NCBI RefSeq assembly: GCF_022458985.1
Contig: NC_061779.1
Span: 12,226,501 to 12,290,500 of the forward strand
Length of the DNA: 64,000 bases
Source of the DNA: Mugil cephalus
Taxonomy: Eukaryota > Chordata > Actinopteri > Mugiliformes > Mugilidae
Direction: 5' to 3'
Below are positions 24,201 to 35,625 of this stretch, in pieces. The notes under the pieces were generated by a model. The model was not told where the DNA came from. It did no database searches and saw only the letters and a list, made by a program, of their open reading frames with translations. Each line of letters starts with the position of its first letter. Position 1 is the first letter of the stretch. The position numbers were made by a program, and so were the translations under genes.

Positions 24201-27200
24201 ACAGTGCTTTACTTTACATTATTTGTATTTAGTTGTTCTGTACGATCCCTAATACTGTATTATGAAAATAATAAGTTGTATGATAAGTTGTGGTGGTTTC
24301 TCTAGTCATGCTGAGCATTACAGGTACTATTGTGATGGAATATACTATTTGACCAGTCACAGTGTGGGTCAACTACACCTTCTGATAAGACGTTTCCTGT
24401 GCAAATTCAAATCTCAAATTGACTTACTGCTCCAGTTATCGCAGCTTCTTTGAGGCCTTGCTGCTGGGACTCTCCCAGCGTTTAGGTTTGTGTACTCCAC
24501 CGTGTTCCCTTTCCTACATGTGTTGTTGTACTGCTGTATCCTGAACCGCTCTGTGGCCTCTTGGAGAACCTTGTGCATGTCGCAGCTGTGGTGACAAGAG
24601 CTTTGGAGAGACGCAAAGGTGCGACTGTTCACTTCCTCGAAAGGTAACACGCAGCCTTTGAAGAGAGAAAGAGCAGTGATACAAGGACAAGGTTGATTCA
24701 TTTTAAACATTATAATAATAATAATAATAAAAATCCCTTAAAGAGTAAAATTATATGCAATGATGATTATTTGAGTCGTGTGTTTTATGCAGCCTCAAGA
24801 AAGCCTGGACATGTAGATAACTTCATGAAACACAACACATGCTTAAAATAAAATATCACACTAACCGAGGACTGAACGTATCTGGATCTATGTTTTAAAA
24901 ATTAGATTAGATCTAATTTGATGGGCAAAAGAAGTCACTGACATTATTTGGATCCAAACTATCATCATTGTCTATATCACAATAAAATCCACTGCATTAA
25001 ATTCTGCTTTATTCTTTTTAAATAATTTCAAATAACACATATTTTTGCTACAGGGTAAGAGCTATCCAATACACTGCGTTTGAACTTTCAACAAACATTT
25101 GATAATACAACATGAATATTGTTTCACTAAGGAGCAGCTTCATATTGTCCCACCTGCACACCGGATATTAGAGACAGAGCGTTCCTCAACTGGAATTTCC
25201 ACCATCTGACTCATCTCTGTGTCCTGTAACTCTAAACAAAACATGAAAAATCATGTTAGAAGTTTCAGATCTTCAAGAAAACAGTTTAAAGCATTCAATA
25301 ACATGCGTTAAAGGTATTCGCTCTTACCCTCAGAACATTTAATCTCTTTGGGTTTTGCGTGCCTCATTTGTAATGAGGGCTTTAACAAGTGACTAAACAA
25401 AAACAGAGGGAACAGTTATCATAAAAGCAATCATTATTCAGTCACGCTAGATTTGTTGTGAGATGTAGTCAACACTGAGAAAGTCTACAGACCTGTCTGC
25501 AGCGTGTGGCTCACTGTCTCTCTCTTGTGGCCATACTTGAGAAGACATTATGGCTCCTGTACCCTTGCACACTGAACACCACACTGCCCCGTCGATGGTT
25601 TTAGTATTGTCTTCCAGAGGTTGTATATTGGAGGTGATCTTCTTCATTTCATTCATCATTTCATTATTATTTGTATTTCTGGTAGTTTGAAGTTCATTGT
25701 TTCCATTACGACCTGCAGGTGCAAGCTTAACCACTGGGATGGTTGTAATGCCCTCCTTCCTCTGCAGTGTCGGAGGTAAAGCTGGGGGTATGAACAGACG
25801 GCCTTGGCCCTCAGTGTGAGTTGGTCGGTTTGTGTCTCCCTGGTCATCTTCAAACTCCTAAAGATTAAATTAAACACACATACTGAGCCACCATGACACA
25901 CGCTGCAGCGACGTGTGAATGCATGTGTAACCTTCACCTGTGTCTTCTCCAGCAGATCAATCCTGCGCAGCAATTCTCTAGCAGAACTCCTGAAGCCTTC
26001 CATATTTACAAAGGGTTCTGCATCTTCAGCCTGTTTTGTTTTCAGACCACTAACTCCCGTCATGGCTTCACAGACAGAAAGAACAGACCATTGTGAAATC
26101 TCCACATTCTACGTCCAACTTATAAATGATTAAATCATTCCATCTACTGGCACTATAAAAACATGCAGAATTAAGTTTGCTTGAGTTAGGTGAATGGAAG
26201 GCAAACTGCTGTACTTGTGGCACAGCACTGTTTGCACAAGTATTTTACACAGAACAGGTTTGACAAGAAAATAACGCTGGCCATTACTACCACAAGTCCA
26301 AACCGAGCCCCTTCTATTTTCAGTATTTGGCTGATGACATATGCCAGATCTATTTCACATGATGGATCAAATTCATTTACACGTTCTCAAGATAATCACA
26401 GTGTTGCAAATGAAGAGCCTGTGCTACATTGTAGAGATTAACAACATTATTTGACAAACAAAACAGCTTTGACTCACTGGCTTGTTTACAAGTCTGCAAT
26501 ATGAATGTAGCAGTCTTCCTAACTTCCTCGCTTCCGTCCTCCGTGAGTAAAGTTATGATGATGGGCAGGCCTCCGCACTGCACCACCTGGGACTGGTGCT
26601 CCTCTGCAGTCCCAAATAAACACACAAGTGTGAAAAATACATGAACAGCCTGTTGTGATCTTCAGGGAGGGAAGAGTCCTGTCTGAAACTTGCTTTCAAT
26701 AGCCACACTACTTTAGAGTCTCTATTAAGAGTAATGTCAATCAAAGAAAGAGGAAAACTATTAGACACATTATCCTGTAGACTCACCAGAGGCCTCTGTG
26801 AAGTGGCCCACAGTTAATAAAACAGAGAGTCTGTCCTCGGGGTCCAGGAGCGGGCTGGCCAGCAGAGAGAAAAGATAGGACACTACGCCATATTGAGCCA
26901 GACCTGAAGCCAAAACGGCTACAAAGAAGGCGTTGTAAATATGGTTTTTAAAGAGAACTCTTAAAATTGTAATGAATGCATGTGCTTGAGTGTAATACGC
27001 ACAGTTATCAGTGATGCAAGCTGAAAGGGTCTTGGATATTATGACAGACAGTTGGCAAGACAATAAGCTTGTATCAGCAGCAGAAGCTAGACGAACCAGT
27101 TCAAGAGTGAGAGTTTCCAAACCCCCAGAGGCAAAAAAACTCTCCTGAACACAGGCTGCAAAAAACAAAACCAATAACATTTTAATTTTAGTGTACATTT

Positions 27201-28917
27201 AGATATTTTACCTTAAAAAATGAATACACCCCCTTCTGTCATTCACTTACAGTTGTTGGCAACTGTCATTGCAATGAAGGAGCATATAGGCTGAAATATT
27301 TCAGTGCAGGGCAGAGTAATCTGCTGCAGCCACATATTTACTATGGGAAAGGCAGCCACACAAATACGCTGAGCCTCCTCTGCAATAAGAAAAGACATGA
27401 AAACATAACTGAGCAAGCAATTTTTTTTAACAATTTAACATGGTATATAATGGCTGACTTGAAAACTTTTGCTAACGTGGAAGGAACATCAGTGCTTTAT
27501 ACTACTCAGTCCAAGAAACAAAGTAATAAAAAACAGAGAGTAATACCATTCTGAGGGTTATTGACACATCCACAGAGAGCACTAGATACAGATGCCCACA
27601 GTTGGTAAGTTTGTGAAGCATTAGATGCTCTCAAAGTCGCCCCTGCTGAGAAGGGGAATGTGGTCCTGCAAAAATATACAGCATTATTCCAGAGTATGCT
27701 TTACGTGGAAGTTGTTTTTGGTACACTTGTGTAAACTTGGAGGGATGTTATTTGTCAACATGAGTGTTTAGAATTGCATAGTACCTAAAGAGGTTTAGTA
27801 GAATATCCAGGCAGCCTGTGTTTTGTGCAAAAGTCTGTCCTAACCCTGCAAAAGCACACATACTTAATTATATTTGGCTCCCCATGTATGAAGAGGCTTT
27901 TCGTGAGCATGAAAGTAAGACAGAACAAAGAAAATGTCTTGAACGGAACAACCAGTCCTGTAACTTTAACTAATTCTGTCAGTAGAGGAGCCTTGATCTT
28001 ACTGTTGCTGGCTACCAACACAAATAGCAGATAGACAGACACTCTCTTCTGTGTCAGGGGGGTGTCTTCTTTCATCAACAAAACGGCAAGATCTGAAAAT
28101 GTCTCCTTTCTGCACAGAGAATTCTTGCAATACACTGCAAGAAGTAAGGATAAATATAGATCATCATGATGTTGATCAGCAAATTACTATTGAATGCTCT
28201 TCACATACGCCAATGCATCATACAACACGACTCCATACATATTATAGCATGTAGACTTGTTTTGAACATAAAACACACATTTGGTGCATCTTAATTCAGG
28301 TCCACAGGCTGTGGAGAGATTTAAATTTAGTACCCATCACATTACATCACACAAACAAATGCAGGGGCCTTACCATTGGCCTCCGCCAGCGTGCCAAGTG
28401 TAAACAACGCAATCTCCTTGACATCTGAGTGAACAATACTGGACTTGGAGAGGTTATAAACAAATGCCACACCTCCCAATTCTCTCAGCAAGTCAACATT
28501 ATCTTCTGAAACAATTAAGAGAAACAACAGTGCATGGATGTCAGGGTGGTATGTTAAATATGTTAATGAACAACCAACATCATGAACAAAATCTTACATG
28601 AGATATTATGTTTCTGTCATGTTTCTGTCACTGATGCATCACTATTACCTCTCTTTTCACAAATCGAGTGAATGGTGAGGAGAGCTTGTTTCTGTAAGTC
28701 AGGACATTTCATCTGAAATTTCAGACATTCAAGCAGCAAACTGAGGTCTGTCTTTGTGGCTGAAAGCAGAACGACGAAATGAAACCAGTTAGACACGCAT
28801 TTGTAAATGTTTAACGACGTATTTGTCCATGTACAAATGAATAATATATAAATGAATTATATTGGGAGTTACAAAAAAATACTTACTATTACGTCTGCAA
28901 ACCGCTGTTTTATCCAT
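21292..28917 (-). CDS. terb1: Telomere repeat-binding bouquet formation protein 1 (complete CDS, 19 exons)
   Basis: Meiosis-specific protein that joins telomeres to the nuclear envelope through TERB2-MAJIN and cohesin (known for the family). Coding exons, right to left: 28917-28887, 28759-28649, 28505-28374, 28134-28003, 27845-27785, 27665-27547, 27379-27251, 27155-27003, 26903-26787, 26603-26478, 26065-25938, 25857-25493, 25392-25328, 25231-25154, 24655-24428, 23600-23535, 22543-22479, 21583-21428, 21324-21292. They sum to 2295 bases, 764 aa (human about 727). Armadillo-type repeats fill the first 400 residues; clear matches include NVDLLRELGGVAF, QLWASVSSALCGCVNNPQN and ICSFIAMTVANNS. A cysteine motif region has RCAGCVLPFEE and SCHHSCDMHKV. 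A C-terminal Myb domain occupies residues 703-754 (RRKRKDFSREEVVYLL...SWNTILWSYPFQ). The 65-base exon 22543-22479 is low-similarity but is the one candidate I found that restores phase. Confidence 0.92.
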
Positions 28918-30080
28918 ATCCCTCTTTAAATGTCATGACACATTTTGCTAGTATCTGGACAGCTCAATTTTACAATATTATCGACTCTTAAGTCTAGTCG
29001 ATTTAGACTTGTGCTCAAACGTTAACAAATGCTAATTTAAAAACGAGCTAACTCAAGCTAACCTAGCATAATTAGCATAATTTTAAATACTGAACAGCCA
29101 CTAAGACAGACGTTCTGTAATTTTGTCTGATTTAATATCCTAACTAACTCCACAAAAATGTCTCAGCCAACGACGAGTAAATGTTAAAGTAGTACAATAC
29201 TAGATAAATATAAGCATTAGCAGGCGGTCATTAGCTGGAATGACGCAGCTTGGGCACGCGTTGCCACAGAAACGAGCAGAATGTGGCCACTACAAATGCT
29301 AACGCTAGCACATCTAACATCCTAACACATCTTCAATGTCATTGTCTCCCACACAAACAGTCTACTTTCAGGAGCAGGCGGTTCAAAGGATAAATACACA
29401 ACATTAAAGCAGCTTTAGAAGCTGTAATTGCTGCATACATTTATATAGAGTCTATGGGTGCACATCCAAAAGTTGCTGGTCTGATATTTGTGATAGAACC
29501 CGATGGTCATCTATTAGATGTCAGACCCTTATAAAAGGACATGTTTGTACTTATTGCTGACATTCTTTCTGTGGTTCACTGTCGGAGCCCCTTAATCATC
29601 AAACGTCAACAGTGTAAAGGGATTTAACATCAACCATCACTAGCCAAGTTATCTACTTTTTCATTACTTAACATTTCCATGCATTGATCATCCAAAAATG
29701 TGTACTTGATTCTCCTCCAAACTCTTTACCAAAATTAAGAAGTGCCTCCTCGGCTGTCTTGTATCCTGCCAGGACACTGACTTTTTAAAGGTCCTATATA
29801 GCCGGTCTGTAGATTGATTCATATTTTTGGGCAACAACTACAGGGTAAGACTAATGACATTTTATTACATAACACTCAAAAATGAGAAAGAGACTATGCT
29901 GATAACAATGCTGAACTGAGAAATAGATACATTCAACACCTTCAATAATGGATTTTTTTTTTTTTTTTTTTTTTTAGGTCTCTTCACCTTCATATTGCAG
30001 CAGGTTACCAAACTTTACCCCAAATAAGGGGAATTTTGAATGCTACTTGACATCATGCCATTATCATCATTCATCAACAA
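28918..30080. other. terb1/pdp2 head-to-head intergenic interval, left part
   Basis: Upstream sequence of terb1, AT-rich, including a T23 homopolymer at 29953-29975. No extra gene is seen. The terb1 promoter should lie in the first few hundred bases, but I see no TATA box or clear motif. Confidence 0.5.
29953..29975. repeat. Poly(T) tract, 23 bases
   Basis: An uninterrupted T run. It could be a simple slippage tract or the reverse-oriented tail of an unrecognised retroposed sequence to its left. Confidence 0.9.
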
Positions 30081-30084
30081 CACT

Positions 30085-30750
30085 GCAGTACAGGTGGTGG
30101 ACTCTGTGAAGTTTCTGGGCACCACCATCACCAGCTCCCTGAAATGGGAGAAACCCTCATCTAGGTCATCAAGCGGGCACACCAGAGGATGTTTTTCCTC
30201 AGGCTGCCCTGCAAGATGAATGTCTCCCCCAAGGCAGCACCCAGTTCTACTGAACCACCATCAAATGTGTCCTCACCTCCTCCATCACTGCATGGTACCC
30301 CGCATCCTCTGCTCACACCAAGAACAGACTGGAACGCATCATGAAAACAGCCAGTCGCCTCATGGGCCTTCAACAGGAGCCTGTGTGTGTTCTGCACGAC
30401 GTCAGATCCAGGCAGAGGGCTGGAAGGGTAGTGGAGGACCCATCACACCCTGCTCATTTCCAGTTCAGAACACTCCTGTCAGGTTGCAGGTTCAGGTCCA
30501 TCAGGAGTAGAACCACCCGACACCTGAACAGTTTTTTCCCCCAGGCCATTTCTCTTCTGAACAAACCCTCCCAGACCCTGACTCCGCATCATTCCCAAAG
30601 CCACTTAAAACAGTAGCACACCCCCCATTCCTGCATGCAACATCCACAGCAACAGCCATCTCTTGCCTGTATTTATTCAGTCATTATTATAATAGTAAAA
30701 TTCCTGTGTACATTGTACATTTGGCCAATAAAGAGATTCTGATTCTGATT
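30085..30750 (+). mobile_element. 3' fragment of a CR1/Rex1-group LINE
   Basis: Translation from about 30093 gives VVDSVKFLGTTITSSLKWE, and further on RLMGLQQEPVCVLHD and TTRHLNSFFPQAISLLN. These are the C-terminal part of a non-LTR reverse-transcriptase polyprotein of the CR1/Rex1 kind. The 3' end has CCAATAAAGAGATTCTGATTCTGATT, the short tandem tail usual for such LINEs. The copy is 5'-truncated, with frame changes. It sits in the terb1/pdp2 intergenic interval. Confidence 0.8.
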
Positions 30751-30979
30751 AAATTGTAAAATTAATCTCAGTGTATCAACACCTTTATTCCACACGTCAT
30801 GTATTCTCTTAAATGCGATCGACAAGACAATTTACTGATTAAAACATATTTCTGTTATGTCTTTGTCGTACACGGCATGCAGTCTGTGTGTTATGTAAGT
30901 CATACCAGGAAGAAAAAAACGTCTACCCAGGAAGAACTACAACTGTGCGTCTACGTCAGACGTCCGTACGCGCTGCCGT

Positions 30980-31034
30980 TATGATTCGAGGTTTGTCGAC
31001 GGACATCGATTCATTTGTTATTTTACCTAGTTTG
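30980..31034 (+). other. Putative 5' non-coding exon end of pdp2
   Basis: A short GC-enriched patch (CGTCCGTACGCGCTGCCG) followed by a donor-like TTT/GTAAGT at 31034-31035. A matching acceptor (TCTCCTGTCAG) ends at 31445, ahead of the coding start at 31499. This fits a non-coding first exon and its promoter. It is inferred from splice signals only. Confidence 0.4.
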
Positions 31035-31498
31035 TAAGTATTTCACCATGTTCATGTCGAAAGTATTTAACGTATACGCCACACCAAAATATGTCCAAAC
31101 ATTTAGTATAAGTTGTGGAGTAACTTTAATGTCCGTCGCTAATTTGTTAACTAGTTGCTAGCAGAGCTAGTCTGCTAGCAAAGCTAACTTTGGTTTATAG
31201 GTTGTCACCTCACTGTATTGTGGAAAGCTTGAAGCTGTAACAACACACAAATGTGTAGAATAAAGAAGAGGGATGCTGCTTAGTTTACAGCATTATGCCG
31301 TTTATTCGAAGATGGCTAAATTACACAACATCTAGGTTGCTATCTATTCATGTTGACTCACTGAGAGTCAGGTTAGTTGTTCTGGTATCACTATGCACAT
31401 ATTAAACGTGCATGCATATTAGATGTTTTCTTTTTCTCCTGTCAGGCATCTGCTCGATTAAGCTACACAACACCCTACAAACAGACCTTGCATTCGCG

Positions 31499-34338
31499 AT
31501 GTATGGACGCGTGTACGCCAGCGTCCTCCAAAGAGCTTCAAACTACCCACTGACACTTTATTCTGCAGCCCCATTTCAGGTTTGCATCTCGATTGACTCA
31601 TTTGCTTAAGATATACAACTATATTTTTAAATCTGCATCATCTGCAACATATTGAACTGTCGTTTTCACTCTCCCCTTTTCTTCCCCTCAGTTTGCCCAC
31701 CTTGTAGCATTTCCATCATCTCAGACAAACCACTTCTCATCCTTGGCCACCTCCAAATCTGACCAGTGCTACAGTGGTGGGGAGTCAGGATACTGGTGTC
31801 AAAGGGGGCGACACTTCTCAACTCGTCAGGACCTAGATTTCACGCTCAGCAAAGTCCAGATCAACAGTATCCTAAGATCCAATGAGCAGGTGAAGAAAAT
31901 TCGTATTGCGTGTTTTTCAAATAAAGTTGGTCTGAAAAATTTAGAAAATGTTGATCATGTGTCTAATTGAATCCCTGCTTCAGACTGTGAGAGTGCCAGA
32001 GTTTGATGGCAGGGGGCTTAGTGCTGTGAGAAAGTTTGAGAGCAACGTCCTTGCTGCTAACACTCCCAATGAGGACCGTCGCAGTGCAGCCACCTGCTTA
32101 CAGGTATGCATCCTCTAACCTCTCTCCGTGCAACATTCTCCCTCTACTTTTCTCTGTAATTACGTAACCTTTAATGCATGTTTTTTCTGTCTTCTCCAGT
32201 CCAAGGGCATGCTCTTTGGAGTGTTTGATGGCCACGGAGGCTGGGCGTGTGCTCAGGCTGTCAGTGAGCGGCTGCTCTACTATGTTGCAGTTGCGATGAT
32301 GCCAAAGCACAGCCTGGAGGAGCTTGAGAAGTGCATGGAGCGTGGCAGACCCGTTCCTCCCATCTTGCAATGGCATAAACACCATTCAGACTTTACTTAT
32401 CGTGAATCTGCTTCACTGTACATCGAACATCTCAGAGTGTTCTGGCAAGAACTACTGGAGAATGAAGAACATGACCTAGGCATGAGGTGGGCACATATGT
32501 TATAACAGTATGAATATCAAAGTTTTAACCTGGTACTATCATGTGCAGGGACACTGTCAGTGGAATTGAATGATGTGTGCACATATGCCCGTTTGCCAAT
32601 TCTTCAGGTACACTAATAAAAACAAATGTATTCTAATATAACAGTCCTGCATTATGTCTTAGCTGACACATGTTTCAGTGCTACACACTGTTTCGTGTTT
32701 CTTTGACGGCCTCCGTAGGGTTGGCTAAATAACAGATACACTTCTGTGTGTAATCCAACACAGTTTAACATCTCCACAAACCCACATCCTCCAAAATGAT
32801 CAGCATCTGTTTCAGCATATACTGAACATTATAACTGTCAGGAAGGGGACTTTGATACTGGTTAATTTTAGGAAGTGAGTGTTTTTGTACACTGCCAGTC
32901 AAAACTTTGGACACACCTTCTCAATGAATTGAATGATAAGGTGTGTCCAAATGTTTGACTGGTAGTGTACATATACATGAACATATATACAGTATATTTT
33001 TATCTAGGCCATAAGTAAACAATATGATAACAATCCTGCAACCCTGGCCTCGTAGCCTAAGCTAATCTTCAATACTCTTCCCTAGATTAGTCTGAAATAA
33101 AGTGCATAACGCCACAAAACTCAACAATCTTCTCTATCAGTCCTCAGGATGCTCTAGATTGTGCCTTCAAACGACTTGATGCGGACATCTCCTTGGAGGC
33201 TCAAGTCCCTCTTTCCAATGACCTGATGAAAAGTACAGCCATTCAGGTAATGAGATTAAGCCGTGTTTCCTGCAACAGTGTGTTTAAGGTCCCACAGTGT
33301 TGATACACATGCATCGTTATCTGTCCAGGTTGCCTTTGCCGGTTGCACTGCCTGTGTGGCTCATGTTGGCACAGATGGGATCCACGTGGCGAACGCCGGC
33401 GACTGCCGAGCAGTACTAGGGGTGCAAAACGATGACGGGTCGTGGAGTGCCTTACCTCTGTCACAGGACCACAACTGTCAGAACCAAACTGAGGTTGAAC
33501 GGATCAAAGCCCAGCATCCACCCTCAGAGGGAGACACAGTGATCACAGATGAAAGACTATTAGGGGTGAGTTTTGGACACATGTGTTGTAAAACAAAAAA
33601 AACACCATAATTCGAAGTCACTGGCTCAGTTCTTTATCTTGTTCTCAGGTTCTGATGCCTCTGCGTGCATTTGGTGACGTGAGGTTCAAATGGAGCCGTG
33701 AGTTGCAGCAGAGCATTTTAGCCAGCCTTGAATCTGAGGTGGACCTGGACTCCCTCAACTTGTACCAGTACTCTCCACCTAACTTTCTAACACCGCCCTA
33801 CCTGGATGTGACACCTGATATAACCTATCACAAGCTGAGACCTCAGGACCGCTTCCTAATCCTCGGCACTGACGGCCTATGGGACGAGCTAGGGAGTGAA
33901 GAGGCGGTACAACTCATTGGAGAGCACTTGAGCGGAATTCACTTGCAGGTTTGTGTAGAGTAAAGACGATATGCCTTGCACCATGTAACTCCATACACTT
34001 TTGTTGTGTATTATCCTGTCAGCTTGAAAAACTGGTTTCCAAATCTGCTTTATTTGCTTCAGGCTCCAGTTTCTGCGTCGGAGAAACAGCTGAAACTTGG
34101 TCAGATGCATGAACTCCTGCTGAAACGTCAGGCCCGTGCCTCCCCCGCTTTAGACACCAACGCTACCACGCACCTCATCAGACACGCTCTCGGCACTGGA
34201 GAGTATGGAGAACTATGCCAGGAGAGACTGGCCTCGATGCTTGCTTTGCCCGAGGATCTGGCTCGAATGTACAGAGACGATATCACAGCTACTGTGGTGT
34301 ATCTGAACTATGACCTGGCCAGAACTCGCCGCAGCTAA
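31499..34338 (+). CDS. pdp2: Pyruvate dehydrogenase phosphatase catalytic subunit, PDP2-like (8 coding exons)
   Basis: A mitochondrial-matrix PPM/PP2C-type phosphatase that reactivates the pyruvate dehydrogenase complex by removing phosphate from its E1-alpha serines. Coding exons: 31499-31579, 31692-31889, 31984-32103, 32200-32486, 33141-33246, 33329-33565, 33649-33948, 34063-34338; 1605 bases, 534 aa (human PDP2 about 529). The N-terminal 60 residues are basic/hydroxylated and lack acidic residues, as expected for a mitochondrial presequence. Metal-binding signatures are FGVFDGHGG (Asp143), ANAGDCRAV (Asp289) and LGTDGLWDEL (Asp418), plus a final ITATVVYLNYD. PDP-specific blocks (LRAFGDVRFKW, PPYLDVTPDITYHKL) separate it from other PP2Cs. 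Position beside terb1 and a cadherin favours PDP2 over PDP1. Intron 4 carries a palindromic transposon remnant. Confidence 0.9.
32888..32969. mobile_element. 82-base palindromic Tc1/mariner-type MITE
   Basis: It begins TACACTGCCAGTCAAAACTT and its right end, in reverse, begins TACACTACCAGTCAAACATT. The two arms, each about 34 bases and each bounded by TA, pair almost completely around a short ATGAATTGAATGA loop. The CAGTCAAA..TTTGGACACACC arm is a very common terminal repeat of non-autonomous Tc1/mariner elements in fish. It lies wholly inside intron 4 of pdp2. Confidence 0.85.
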
Positions 34339-34549
34339 CGGAGCTTTCTATTCTTTAGTTTTTTAACAAAGTTGGACAGAGACAAACATTTATGATCATC
34401 AATTCCATTCAGTTTAACTTCTGTGAACAGCAATCCCAACCTGTTACAAAACATTATTTATGGACATTTGGAAATGAAAGGACAGTTGGGGTTTCTTGTT
34501 TTAATCACTGTTCAGATACATAACCCAATAGTAGCACTTATCACCTCAG

Positions 34550-34584
34550 AGTGAGTGAGTGAGTGAGTGAGTAAGTGAGTGAGA
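34550..34584. repeat. (GTGA)n microsatellite in the pdp2 3' UTR
   Basis: About eight GTGA units with a single interruption (GTAA), between the pdp2 stop codon and its poly(A) signal. Confidence 0.95.
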
Positions 34585-34888
34585 GTTTTATGGAGAAAAA
34601 CTATTTGTCTTGCAATATACCCCTGATGTACATTTCAAGACGTCGTTTAAGCTGAATGTGAAAATAAGAAATGAAGGAACCCACACTGTCACTTTGTCCT
34701 TTGTATTTTAGTTCCTATTACACAGAATGTCCATCTGTAGCTTTTTCCCTGTTTACCTTTGTGCAAATTATGCCGTTTACTTTTAAAATTGTGTCAAGAT
34801 CCTTTTCCGTAATTGTATTTAATTGTAAATATGTTTAGATGTATTTATGTTATCACTCCGCTTGCTTCAAAAGCTCCAAATGTTTCAT

Positions 34889-34894
34889 AATAAA
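34889..34894 (+). terminator. pdp2 poly(A) signal
   Basis: AATAAA about 550 bases after the stop codon at 34338, in an AT-rich stretch. Confidence 0.65.
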
Positions 34895-34929
34895 CCAATA
34901 AGAAATAATTTGTTATATTGTGCTCATTC

Positions 34930-35620
34930 ACGGAACCACGTAGATTAAAAAGTGATGACATGAAGCCCAGTTTAATGCTTGGATACTCAACACAGGGAGA
35001 GCAGGTGTCCAAATAAACGAGGTTTAGCCTGTTATTTGCTGAGTGTCTTGAGCCTCTGTTTTGTAAACAAGCGTGTCCTCTGGAAACAAAGTTAATTCCC
35101 TATGATCTGATTATCCTGTAACACAAATTGGAGGGAAGTCACGTATTTAAATGACCGGTGATAGTAATTAATTTTTATTGCCATCTGCTCATTGAGAGTA
35201 ATTGTGAAAACATTTCACAGGAATATCAAATGTTTTTAAATGGTGAGGGTGGAAGACCTCGCCTGCATAAACACCATCACCTGCATGCCTGACAGCACCT
35301 GCGTCTGCTCTGACTTATTTGTTTTTCGCCAACCTTTCACTGATAAAATCAAACAGCTACTCGGCATCAGTGGGAACTAAGCGGAACGGCAGAGAGCACA
35401 TAGTTACTGTAGAAAGGTTGTTTCAAGAATACTTAAAACAGCGACAGCACATCGGCCTTGGACAGGATTTTGCGACATACTGACTGAAGGACTCCAACGA
35501 TGAAGAGCACTCGGTGAAGAGGGTTGGCACTCACAAGCCGGGAAGTCTGCCACTGGTACAAAGTAGGAAATCCAGTCCGGTGACATTGGAGGACAATTCT
35601 GTGGAATAATTGTGCTTAAG
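34930..35620. promoter_or_regulatory. Upstream region of the cadherin gene
   Basis: The interval between the pdp2 poly(A) signal and the cadherin start codon at 35626, so it must hold the cadherin promoter and 5' UTR. I see no TATA box at a convincing spot. E-box-like CACCTG occurs near 35278 and CACCTGC near 35287-35301, the type of site used by Snail/ZEB repressors at E-cadherin promoters. This is motif-level evidence only. Confidence 0.35.
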
Positions 35621-35625
35621 GAGAT

